The notes beneath the pieces were generated by a model, which saw only the letters and a list, made by a program, of their open reading frames with translations, was not told the DNA's origin and ran no database searches. From Pseudomonadota bacterium (GTDB lineage Bacteria > Desulfobacterota > Desulfobacteria > Desulfobacterales > JAHIVH01): 64,000 nt of DNA. Of this stretch, positions 26,550-34,857 are shown in pieces. The position numbers and the translations under genes were made by a program. Position 1 is the first letter of the stretch; each line of letters starts with the position of its first letter. The DNA lies in assembly GCA_018816735.1 (NCBI GenBank), contig JAHIVH010000070.1:186001-250000 (forward strand), in the 5' to 3' direction.

Positions 26550-26768
26550 ATGAGCATAAGCCCCATAGGCAGTTCGCCTTTAACATTTTACTTGCCCCAA
26601 TTATCCCCTGTAAGCCGTGTTCCCAGAATTGAAGGCGGCGCATCAGACCAGTTATTAAAAACCGCAAATGAACTTGAAACAGAGGAAGATGCCACCCAAT
26701 ACACCCGGTCCTTAACCATTCCGGGTAACAGCCTGATGGCAGGTGGCAATATTTCCGTTATTGTATAA
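26550..26768 (+). CDS. Small hypothetical protein
   Basis: A 72-residue protein of unknown function. It has no signal peptide, membrane helix or known motif; it is rich in Ser, Pro and Thr at the N-terminus and ends GGNISVIV. A GAGGTG site 5 bases before the ATG supports translation. It is convergent with the secreted-protein gene at 26796-27386 with 27 bases between. Reality as a gene rests on the ribosome-binding site and open frame only. Confidence 0.45.
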   Translation: MSISPIGSSPLTFYLPQLSPVSRVPRIEGGASDQLLKTANELETEEDATQYTRSLTIPGNSLMAGGNISVIV

Positions 26769-26795
26769 ATACAGATCCTGCTCCCTGATAGCTGA

Positions 26796-27386
26796 CTAAA
26801 AATCAAGCTCCAAAACCTCTTTAAGGCGCGTTTTCTCATCGTATTGCAATACCTGTTTTTTCATATGCGCTTTCAAATCCCTGTCCTCCATTACAAAGAT
26901 CATCTGTGCATCATGGTAAATGAAAGAAAGATATTGCCCTTTTGGGTTTTCACCCTGGAATTTTTCATTGCCTGAGCAGACACCCCATGTCAATTCTTTT
27001 CCGGTAAGATAGCCTGCCGAGCAATCAGGGACGCCGAATTTATCTATGACTTTTTTTTCCAGCTCCCCAAATACATTATCACCAACAAACTGTTCCACCT
27101 GAAACTTATACAGCTTTTTGCCTTGCCTGAAAGAGCTGAAAAGCATACTCACCACAGTCCAGTTATTGATTTTTTCAGGGGGAATTGTTGCCGTATAATA
27201 TAATACATCATCTGTCCCCCAGTGTTTGACAATGCTGGTTTGTATAGACGGGTATTTTTCTTTTACCTCATCCATGGTCATTCCTAACTTCAAACCCAGA
27301 ACGGTTATTTGGGAAAAATCTGATGAATTTGCCATCGTGACTATCATAAAAGACACCGTCAAAAATGCCAGATATGCGTGTTTCAT
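26796..27386 (-). CDS. Secreted protein of unknown function
   Basis: A 196-residue protein with an N-terminal signal peptide (MKHAYLAFLTVSFMIVTMANS). The mature part begins with ITVLGLKLGMTMDEVKEKYP, reminiscent of the many small exported proteins that carry a G(L/M)xxGMxxxEV motif, but I cannot name the family. Two cysteines (DCSAGY and GVCSGN) could form a disulfide. A GAGGC-like site precedes the ATG. It is transcribed alone, with a 461-base divergent region before the lytic transglycosylase. Confidence 0.7.
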   Translation of the reverse strand: MKHAYLAFLTVSFMIVTMANSSDFSQITVLGLKLGMTMDEVKEKYPSIQTSIVKHWGTDDVLYYTATIPPEKINNWTVVSMLFSSFRQGKKLYKFQVEQFVGDNVFGELEKKVIDKFGVPDCSAGYLTGKELTWGVCSGNEKFQGENPKGQYLSFIYHDAQMIFVMEDRDLKAHMKKQVLQYDEKTRLKEVLELDF

Positions 27387-27769
27387 TTCTAAGCCTCACC
27401 CGTAACGGTCAACCCGTTGACATCTCTCGTTTTCATGCACAAAAAAGTCAGGAAATGGTTTTCTATCAGGTAACCGACTGGAATATCCGTTAAAAATACA
27501 AAAAAATCTCTTGTGAAGATTCTAATTTTAATTTATGTCCATCCTTTTAATCCATGGGAGCTGTGAAAAGCAATACCACATTCATAAAGGAAATTACATA
27601 TATATTATGGCGTAAAGGATATAATTATTTTTTTGCGATATAACGGCCAAAAGAAATTAGTATCTTGATTTATTCGGTATTATGGCAAAGTTAAACATTT
27701 AGGCACATTTATTGCTTATTATTACATAAAATAATTAAAAAAAACATTGTTAACCATAATATTTCTTAG
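27387..27769. other. 383-base AT-rich intergenic region ahead of the second riboswitch
   Basis: Divergent region between a secreted-protein gene (minus) and the riboswitch-lytic transglycosylase unit (plus). It is strongly AT-rich from about 27590. A CATAAT near 27754 could be the -10 of the riboswitch transcript but no good -35 accompanies it. No gene recognised. Confidence 0.35.
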
Positions 27770-27834
27770 AAAAAGCCAAACTCGTAACAAATGAGTGCGG
27801 AAAGCCAAGGATCAAAAAGATAGCCAGGCTGCCT
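27770..27834 (+). ncRNA. GEMM-I cyclic-di-GMP-type riboswitch upstream of a lytic transglycosylase
   Basis: Same architecture as the element at 25339-25404: 5' AAAGCCAAA, hairpin CTCGT-AACAA-ATGAG (27781-27795), conserved TGCGGAAAGCC, a very short ATC-AAAAA-GAT hairpin, and a closing AGCCAGGCTGCC. The G20 equivalent is 27775, A47 is 27801, and the G21-C46 pair is again swapped to C (27776) and G (27800). AGGA again starts 8 bases after the aptamer and the ATG follows 11 bases later. The matching layout supports a shared translational mechanism. Confidence 0.82.
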
Positions 27835-27856
27835 GAGAAAAAGGATTATGAGAAGT

Positions 27857-28465
27857 ATGAAGAAGTTGATCGTTTTTATCTGGATGGCCTGCATGGGTTG
27901 TATGTTTTCACCTGATCTCATGCAAAACCAGGCACCACGCAAAATTGAAATTCCCGAAATAACAAAACCAACCAATTATACTGAAACTTTTTTTCCAGAG
28001 CAGCATCCGGCAACCGCCTCAAAAAAAGAATCCCTTGCCCAGCTTCGAAAGGAAAAGGAGTACTGGGAGTTAATCCTTAAGGCCTCTAAAAAATATCAAA
28101 TTGAGCCTGCTCTCATCAAAGCAGTTATCATGGCCGAATCGAGCTACAACCCCAAGGCTGTGTCAAAAGTGGGCGCCAAGGGACTGATGCAGCTTATGCC
28201 AGGTACCGCAAAATCGCTAGGCGTGAAGGATATATATGATCCGAGTCATAACATTGATGCGGGTGCCAAATACCTCAGATATCTATTAAATAGATACAAT
28301 GGGAATGTGGAACTGGCCCTTGCCGCATACAACGCAGGGTTAAAAAATGTAAAACGGTACAATGGTATACCCCCTTTCAAATCCACCAGGACTTACATCA
28401 AAAAGGTATCGATCTACCATCAGTATTACAGAAAACAGGTCACCTGGAGGCTCAGCCTGGTTTAA
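27857..28465 (+). CDS. Lytic transglycosylase (SLT domain)
   Basis: Predicted to cleave peptidoglycan with formation of 1,6-anhydromuramic acid. The C-terminal ~130 residues are a Slt70-type catalytic domain: catalytic Glu in [20 protein letters not shown], then [21 protein letters not shown] and LALAAYNAG. The N-terminus [15 protein letters not shown] looks like a lipoprotein or secretion signal, with an imperfect lipobox. I start at the ATG at 27857 by analogy with the other riboswitch gene (AGGA 11 bases upstream); an in-frame ATG at 27848 is possible. It follows a GEMM-I riboswitch, suggesting cyclic-dinucleotide control of wall remodelling. Confidence 0.85.
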   Translation: MKKLIVFIWMACMGCMFSPDLMQNQAPRKIEIPEITKPTNYTETFFPEQHPATASKKESLAQLRKEKEYWELILKASKKYQIEPALIKAVIMAESSYNPKAVSKVGAKGLMQLMPGTAKSLGVKDIYDPSHNIDAGAKYLRYLLNRYNGNVELALAAYNAGLKNVKRYNGIPPFKSTRTYIKKVSIYHQYYRKQVTWRLSLV

Positions 28466-28488
28466 TATATAATCACTCTTTTTTCCAT

Positions 28489-28518
28489 ATACGCCTTAAC
28501 CCACGGGTAAGGGCGTAT
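28489..28518. repeat. Long inverted repeat between the lytic transglycosylase gene and clpB
   Basis: 14-base arms with one mismatch (ATACGCCTTAACCC and GGGTAAGGGCGTAT) around a 2-base centre. No T-run follows on either strand, so it is not a standard terminator. It could be an operator or an RNA hairpin ahead of clpB. Confidence 0.55.
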
Positions 28519-28692
28519 AACATACATCCCAGTCTTTCCTTAATACCACCCCGTTCGATCCTGCAATTTATATCCATCAATGACTTGATAAAAATCAAAT
28601 CAGACTTAACTTTTATCAACCGATATAAGTTATTAGATTTGATACGATTTAACGTCTTCCGTTTTTGACGTAACCATATGACAGGAGGTTTT

Positions 28693-31284
28693 ATGCGTTT
28701 TGACAAATTGACCCTGAAATCCCAGGAACTCATTCAGAGTGCCCAGGAAGTTGCTGCGGAAAATCAGCATCAGCAAATTGAGCCGGAGCATATGCTTCAG
28801 GCTATGCTTAACGATACAGATGGCCTTGCGAGATCCATACTCATGAAGCTTGGGGTGTCTTATGGGACCATTTATCAAGACCTTAAACTGATACTCGACA
28901 AGATTCCCAGGGTCAGTGGCAGCGGTTTTAGTGAAACGACCATTTCCGGACGAACAAATCGTATACTTGATGCCGCATTTTCAGAAGCACAAAAAATAAA
29001 GGACAAATATGTCAGCATTGAGCATATCTTTCTGGCCCTTTGCGATGAAAAAAAGGGGGATGTGTCAAAAATGCTGCAAAATCATGGCATTACAAGAGAA
29101 AAAATATTGAAAGTTCTTTCTGAAATTCGCGGCAACGAAACCATCACAGACCAGAACCCGGAAGATAAATACCAGGCCCTTGACAAATTCAGCAATAATC
29201 TCACTGACCTCGCCCGGCTCGGCAAAATCGATCCGGTGATCGGAAGGGATGATGAAGTCCGGAGGATTGTGCAGGTTCTGTCCCGCAGAAAGAAAAACAA
29301 CCCCGTACTCATCGGTGAACCGGGTGTTGGGAAAACAGCCATAGTAGAAGGGTTGGCCCAAAGAATCATCGACGGGGACATCACAGAAACCCTCATGAAC
29401 AAGAGACTTGTAGCCCTTGATCTTGGTGCACTTGTGGCTGGCGCAAAATACAGGGGTGAATTTGAAGACAGACTCAAGGCTGTGTTAAAAGAAGTTGAAA
29501 ATGCCCACGGTGAAATTATCCTGTTTATTGACGAGCTTCATATATTAATCGGCGCAGGGGCAACAGAAGGCGCCATGGATGCCTCCAATATGCTGAAACC
29601 TGCCCTGGCAAGAGGCACGCTTCGCTGCATCGGTGCGACCACGCTCAGCGAATATAAAAAATATATTGAAAAAGACGCTGCCCTTGAAAGACGGTTTCAG
29701 CCTGTTCAGGTTCAGGAACCCACTGTGGAAGATACGATTTCCATACTAAGGGGGCTAAAGGAAAAATATGAAGTTCATCATGGCGTTAGAATAATGGATT
29801 CTGCCATTGTGGCTGCTGCGACACTTTCAAACCGCTATATTTCAGATCGTTTTTTACCAGATAAAGCCATAGACCTTATCGACGAGAGCGCGTCAAAACT
29901 CAGGATTGAAATTGACAGTATGCCAGCTGAGATTGATGAAATCCAGAGAACGATCACAAAATATGAAATTGAAAAAGAAGCCCTTAAAAAAGAAACCGAT
30001 AAAGGATCAAAAACCTTGCTTGACACACTTGATGAAAAGCTTTCCAGCCTGAATGAAAAAATCACAGAAATGAAGGCTCACTGGAAAAATGAAAAGGAAC
30101 TGATCCAAAAAATAAGGCAGATCAAAGAAGAACTGGAACAAATGGGGCTTGAAGAACAGCAGGCCGAACGTGAAGGCAACCTTGCCAGGGTCGCTGAAAT
30201 CCGATATGGTAAAATAACTGAACTCAATAAAAAACTTGAAGAAACCAAAGAGACACTCAAGGAAATACAATCCAGCCAAAAGATGCTTAAAGAAGAGGTT
30301 GACAGCGAAGATATTGCCGAAGTTGTTTCAAAATGGACAGGTATCTCGATCACAAAATTAATGGAAGGTGAAAAAGAAAAGCTTGTCCGGCTGGAATCAT
30401 ACCTTGGCAAAAGGGTCATCGGTCAGGATGAAGCTATCTCCGCCGTATCAAATTCGGTGAGGAGAGCGAGATCCGGGCTTCAGGATCAGAACAGGCCATT
30501 GGGAACCTTTATTTTCATGGGCCCCACAGGTGTGGGGAAAACCGAACTGGTAAAAGCCCTCGCAGAATTTTTGTTTGATAGTGATGAAGCCATGATTCGA
30601 ATAGATATGTCCGAATATATGGAGAAACATTCTGTATCCAGGCTTATTGGTGCCCCTCCGGGATATGTGGGCTATGAGGAAGGAGGGTATCTGACAGAAT
30701 CTGTCCGCCGAAAGCCCTATTCCGTTATCCTGTTTGATGAAATTGAAAAGGCCCATCGGGATGTTTTTAATGTGCTTCTGCAGATTCTGGATGAAGGACG
30801 CCTGACAGATGGTCAGGGACGGACGGTAGATTTCCGGAATACATTAATTGTGATGACATCAAATATAGGCAGTCAGTGGATTCTTGAATATGGTGTCACA
30901 CAACAGGAAAAATTTGAGGAAAAGATAAAAGAAACCCTCCAGGCACATTTCAATCCTGAGTTTTTAAACAGAATTGATGAGACCATTATCTTCAAAAGTC
31001 TGACACCCGAGCAAATCGGACGCATCGTGGTCATTCAGGTGAACCGGTTACGTAAAAGGCTGGCTGAAAAAAATATTGAGTTAAATCTCTCGGAAGATGC
31101 AAAGAATTTTCTTGGGGAAAAAGGATATGACCCTGTTTTTGGTGCGCGCCCTCTTAAAAGAGCGATTCAGAAATATCTGGAAAATCCTCTTGCTATGGAA
31201 ATGCTTAAGGGAAACATTATTGAGGGCAGTATGATTCGTGCAGGCGTGGAAAATGATATGATTATGTTTTCAGTGAAGGGCTGA
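28693..31284 (+). CDS. clpB: ATP-dependent chaperone ClpB
   Basis: Hexameric disaggregase working with DnaK. It has the N-terminal Clp repeats (1-150), AAA+ module 1 with GEPGVGKTA (about residue 207) and DELH, a long coiled-coil middle domain (about 395-525, charged EKEAL/EELEQ repeats), and AAA+ module 2 with GPTGVGKTE (about 609) and FDEIEKAH. The middle domain separates it from ClpA and ClpC. The ATG at 28693 has AGGAGG just upstream and gives 863 residues; an in-frame ATG five codons earlier overlaps that site. No clear sigma32 or CIRCE element was found upstream. Confidence 0.97.
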   Translation: MRFDKLTLKSQELIQSAQEVAAENQHQQIEPEHMLQAMLNDTDGLARSILMKLGVSYGTIYQDLKLILDKIPRVSGSGFSETTISGRTNRILDAAFSEAQKIKDKYVSIEHIFLALCDEKKGDVSKMLQNHGITREKILKVLSEIRGNETITDQNPEDKYQALDKFSNNLTDLARLGKIDPVIGRDDEVRRIVQVLSRRKKNNPVLIGEPGVGKTAIVEGLAQRIIDGDITETLMNKRLVALDLGALVAGAKYRGEFEDRLKAVLKEVENAHGEIILFIDELHILIGAGATEGAMDASNMLKPALARGTLRCIGATTLSEYKKYIEKDAALERRFQPVQVQEPTVEDTISILRGLKEKYEVHHGVRIMDSAIVAAATLSNRYISDRFLPDKAIDLIDESASKLRIEIDSMPAEIDEIQRTITKYEIEKEALKKETDKGSKTLLDTLDEKLSSLNEKITEMKAHWKNEKELIQKIRQIKEELEQMGLEEQQAEREGNLARVAEIRYGKITELNKKLEETKETLKEIQSSQKMLKEEVDSEDIAEVVSKWTGISITKLMEGEKEKLVRLESYLGKRVIGQDEAISAVSNSVRRARSGLQDQNRPLGTFIFMGPTGVGKTELVKALAEFLFDSDEAMIRIDMSEYMEKHSVSRLIGAPPGYVGYEEGGYLTESVRRKPYSVILFDEIEKAHRDVFNVLLQILDEGRLTDGQGRTVDFRNTLIVMTSNIGSQWILEYGVTQQEKFEEKIKETLQAHFNPEFLNRIDETIIFKSLTPEQIGRIVVIQVNRLRKRLAEKNIELNLSEDAKNFLGEKGYDPVFGARPLKRAIQKYLENPLAMEMLKGNIIEGSMIRAGVENDMIMFSVKG

Positions 31285-31289
31285 CACCT

Positions 31290-31320
31290 GCATAGGTTCT
31301 GAGTTATGCCTGTTTTTTTT
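31290..31320 (+). terminator. Putative terminator after clpB
   Basis: A short GCATA/TATGC stem with a 10-base loop is followed by about eight T. The stem is weak, so efficiency is uncertain. Confidence 0.4.
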
Positions 31321-31340
31321 AAATGACCTATGGGGATAAT

Positions 31341-31787
31341 ATGATACGAATCCTTATTGTGGATGATGAAGAAATCATCCGAAAAGTAATGGTAAAAACA
31401 TTCGGCAAATACGGTATCTGCAAAGCAGTGACAAACGGCAATGATGCCCTGAAGTTATTTAAAAAAGCGTTTGAAAGCGATGAACCCTATCACCTTCTCG
31501 TTCTGGATCTGTCCCTTGAGGATATCAGTGGGCTTGATATCTTGAAAGAAGTCAGGAAAATGGAACAGGAAAAAAATTTAGACCCAAAAAAACAGGCTAT
31601 CACTATAATGGTCACGGGAAATAATGAGATCGATATCGTCAGAAAATGCATTTTATCAGGCTGTAACGATTATATTTTAAAGCCCCTTAAACCGGATACC
31701 GTAAAACAAAAACTTGAAAACCTTGGTATTAATCCACTTACCGATAGGGAATCGAAGAAAATAGAAAAAGCCGATGAAATGGAGTAA
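31341..31787 (+). CDS. Single-domain response regulator
   Basis: A 148-residue receiver domain without an output domain. It shows ILIVDDEE (acidic pocket), VLDLSLEDISG with the phospho-Asp (about residue 56), MVTGNN (Thr switch) and LKPLKP (Lys). About 20 charged residues follow. The ATG at 31341 (MIRILIVDD) has GGGGAT upstream and is preferred over an in-frame ATG 18 bases earlier. With no kinase adjacent, it may take phosphate from one of the hybrid kinases of the window or act as a phosphate shuttle; that is speculative. Confidence 0.88.
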   Translation: MIRILIVDDEEIIRKVMVKTFGKYGICKAVTNGNDALKLFKKAFESDEPYHLLVLDLSLEDISGLDILKEVRKMEQEKNLDPKKQAITIMVTGNNEIDIVRKCILSGCNDYILKPLKPDTVKQKLENLGINPLTDRESKKIEKADEME

Positions 31788-31843
31788 AAAATCGTATGAC
31801 TCCGTTTCCACGTCAAGCAATCTAATTTTTCTGGAGGTCAGCA

Positions 31844-32701
31844 ATGAATGCCCGAAAATCCATCTATTCCGGGAGTTGGTATCCGGGAAGCCGAAAGGCT
31901 TGTGAACAGGAAATCGCCGCCTTTTTAATAGAAGGGTATGGAAAAAAAGTTACTGGGAAAAATCTTATTGGCGGAATTGTGCCCCATGCCGGATGGTTTT
32001 TCTCAGGAAGTATAGCCTGCAACGTCATTGAAGCCATTTTTCATCCCGATTCCAAACCAGATGTTGCTGTTATCTTTGGGATGCATCTGTCCCAAAATTC
32101 AAAACCTTACATAATGGCGGAAGGCTCTTGGGAGACACCTTTTGGTGAACTTGAAATTGCCAGTGACCTTGCCAATAAACTGATTGGCCAATTCGACTTT
32201 GTAGTTGAAACAGGCGGGCATTTTATCACAGATAACACAATTGAACTTCAGCTGCCATTTATCAAATATTTTTCAGGCAAAACAAAAATCCTGCCTGTGG
32301 GAGCACCGCCCTCATCCCTATCCCTGGATATTGCAAATACAATCATAAAAGAAGCCAATGCGTCAGGACTTAAATCAGCTGTAATCGGCTCCACAGATCT
32401 GACCCATTATGGCCCCAATTATGGATTTACTCCCTTTGGAACCGGTGAAAAAGCTCTGGAATGGGTCCGGGATAAAAATGATGCAAATATTATTAATAAA
32501 ATTATCGAATTGGACCCAAAAGCCGTTATCCAGGAATCACTGGCAAACCAAAATGCCTGCTGCGGAGGAGCGGCAGCAGCGGCTATTACGGCAGCGAAGG
32601 CCATGGGGGCAACCCAGGCAGATTTATTAACCTACCAAACAAGTTATGACAAAAGCCCTGGCCAGAGTTTTGTGGGTTATGCCGGTCTGGTCTTTGGGTA
32701 A
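31844..32701 (+). CDS. MEMO1-family protein (AmmeMemoRadiSam system protein B)
   Basis: A 285-residue member of the MEMO family, related to extradiol dioxygenases. The N-terminal YSGSWYPG, GGIVPHAGWFFSG (His metal-binding region), GSTDLTHYG and CCGGAAAAAI segments match the family known as AmmB. In other genomes it is found with an AMMECR1 protein and a radical SAM enzyme; here neither is adjacent. The biochemical role is not established. A GGAGG site 6 bases upstream supports the start. Confidence 0.88.
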   Translation: MNARKSIYSGSWYPGSRKACEQEIAAFLIEGYGKKVTGKNLIGGIVPHAGWFFSGSIACNVIEAIFHPDSKPDVAVIFGMHLSQNSKPYIMAEGSWETPFGELEIASDLANKLIGQFDFVVETGGHFITDNTIELQLPFIKYFSGKTKILPVGAPPSSLSLDIANTIIKEANASGLKSAVIGSTDLTHYGPNYGFTPFGTGEKALEWVRDKNDANIINKIIELDPKAVIQESLANQNACCGGAAAAAITAAKAMGATQADLLTYQTSYDKSPGQSFVGYAGLVFG

Positions 32702-32919
32702 TTTCATTGTTATTCTGCATTCAACTGGGGGGAGACCTTTGTACCCAATCCATGCTTTATTTTTTTCCACCTGAAATTAATTTGAAAAAATAATAATATC
32801 CGCTATGATGCCGGGACGCAAGCGCAAAGCAAACATATGGCGCGGCCCTTCACAATCCGGCAATATATCAGGATGTAAAAGGGGCAGTTTGACCCAAATA
32901 AGTAACACGGACGATTTCA

Positions 32920-34848
32920 ATGAAAACAGTATATAATGCTGAATCTATAGAAGTTTTAAAGGGTCTCGATCCTGTAAAAAGACGGCCCGGAATGTACACC
33001 GACACCCTTAGGCCAAACCATCTGGGGCAGGAGGCCATTGACAACAGTGTGGACGAAGCTATTGCAGGGTTTGCAAACAGGGTTGATGTCATCCTTTATA
33101 AAGATAATTCCCTTGAAGTGACAGATAATGGCAGAGGTATGCCCGTTGACATCCACCCGGATGAAGGTATTTCGGGTGTTGAACTGATTATGACGCGCCT
33201 CCATGCCGGTGCAAAATTTTCAGATAAAAACTATCAGTTCTCAGGTGGTCTGCATGGGGTGGGTGTTTCTGTGGTCAATGCGCTTTCCTCTCGCCTCGAA
33301 GTGTTTATCAAGCGGGAAGCCAAACAATTTCATATGGTTTTTGAAAGCGGTAATAAAACAAAAGAACTCGAATTTGTTCAAGCTGTAGGAAAAAAAAATA
33401 CAGGTACGACCGTCCGGTTTTGGCCGGATCCCAAATACTTTGAATATCCCAAGTTCTCTGTCCGGAATTTAAGGCATGTGCTCCGTGCGAAAGCTGTCCT
33501 CTGCCCTGGGCTAACTGTAACATTTTTAAATGAAACCACCGGAGAAAAGGATGAATGGCACTTTCAGGATGGATTGAAAGATTATCTGATCGAAAGCTTG
33601 TGCGAATTTGATACCTTGCCCCATGATCCTTTCACAGGTGGTTTTTCCGGAAATGATGAAATAGCTGCATGGGCAGTAACCTGGCTTCCTGAAGGCGGAG
33701 AACCCGTGACGGAAAGTTATGTAAACCTTATTCCAACCTCACAAGGAGGCACACATGTAAACGGATTCCGTACAGGTCTTCTTTCATCCATACGAGAATT
33801 CTGTGAATTCAGGAAATTGCTTCCAAGAGGTGTAAAACTGGCGCCTGAGGACATTTGGGACAAATGCTGTTATGTTCTCTCGGTCAAAATCAAGGACCCG
33901 CAATTTTCAGGTCAGACCAAGGAAAGATTGACATCCAGGCAATGCGCCGTATTTGTTTCTGGTGTTGTAAAAGATGCTTTCAGCCTTTGGTTGAACATGA
34001 ACACGGATATTGGAGAGCAACTTGCCGAAATTATTATTAATAACGCCCAGAAAAGACTACGGGCCAGTAAAAAGATAGAACGCAAACGGATCGTAAGTGG
34101 CCCGGCGCTACCTGGGAAACTCGCAGATTGCGTATCACAGGAGCCATCAAGAACAGAATTGTTTCTGGTTGAAGGAGACTCGGCAGGGGGATCGGCCAAA
34201 CAGGCCAGAGACAGACAATTTCAGGCGATTATGCCACTTCGGGGAAAAATATTGAATACCTGGGAGTCCCATCCGTCTGAAATTCTCAATTCAAAAGAAA
34301 TACATGACATTTCAGTGGCCATAGGCATTGACCCCGCATCTGCTAACCTTGATGAACTAAGATATGGCAAAATCTGTATTCTGGCAGATGCAGATTCAGA
34401 CGGTCTTCATATTGCCACCCTGATCTGTGCACTTTTTCTACGTCATTTCAGGCCGCTGGTTGAGAAAGGACATGTCTATGTGGCCATGCCTCCTCTTTAC
34501 CGGATCGATGCGGGGAAAAAAGTGTTTTATGCGCTGGATGATGCAGAAAAAAAGGGTATCATTGATCGCATAACCGCCGAAGAAAGAAATGGAATAAAAA
34601 TAAATGTCCAACGGTTCAAGGGGCTTGGTGAGATGAACCCCCTTCAGCTTCGCGAAACCACCATGGCGCCTGATACACGCCGATTGATTCAATTGACCAT
34701 ACCGGCGGATGGAGACACGCAATCCCCACCGGATGAGAATAACGCCACCGAAATCATGGACATGCTCCTTGCTAAAAACCGGGCAAAAGACAGGCGTGTA
34801 TGGCTTGAAAATAAAGGGCATCTTATAGAGACATTAAATAACATATAG
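32920..34848 (+). CDS. parE: DNA topoisomerase IV subunit B
   Basis: ATPase subunit of the chromosome-decatenating type II topoisomerase. The GHKL ATPase has IDNSVDEA, DNGRGMPVDIHP and GGLHGVGVSVVNALS; the TOPRIM domain has FLVEGDSAGGSAKQARDR and DADSDGLHIA. The phrases RRPGMYTDTLRPNHLGQE and QRFKGLGEMNPLQLRETTM, and the 642-residue length, fit ParE rather than GyrB. By eye the sequence is unusually close to gammaproteobacterial ParE. It is followed by parC after 9 bases. Confidence 0.94.
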   Translation: MKTVYNAESIEVLKGLDPVKRRPGMYTDTLRPNHLGQEAIDNSVDEAIAGFANRVDVILYKDNSLEVTDNGRGMPVDIHPDEGISGVELIMTRLHAGAKFSDKNYQFSGGLHGVGVSVVNALSSRLEVFIKREAKQFHMVFESGNKTKELEFVQAVGKKNTGTTVRFWPDPKYFEYPKFSVRNLRHVLRAKAVLCPGLTVTFLNETTGEKDEWHFQDGLKDYLIESLCEFDTLPHDPFTGGFSGNDEIAAWAVTWLPEGGEPVTESYVNLIPTSQGGTHVNGFRTGLLSSIREFCEFRKLLPRGVKLAPEDIWDKCCYVLSVKIKDPQFSGQTKERLTSRQCAVFVSGVVKDAFSLWLNMNTDIGEQLAEIIINNAQKRLRASKKIERKRIVSGPALPGKLADCVSQEPSRTELFLVEGDSAGGSAKQARDRQFQAIMPLRGKILNTWESHPSEILNSKEIHDISVAIGIDPASANLDELRYGKICILADADSDGLHIATLICALFLRHFRPLVEKGHVYVAMPPLYRIDAGKKVFYALDDAEKKGIIDRITAEERNGIKINVQRFKGLGEMNPLQLRETTMAPDTRRLIQLTIPADGDTQSPPDENNATEIMDMLLAKNRAKDRRVWLENKGHLIETLNNI

Positions 34849-34857
34849 AAAGATGAT

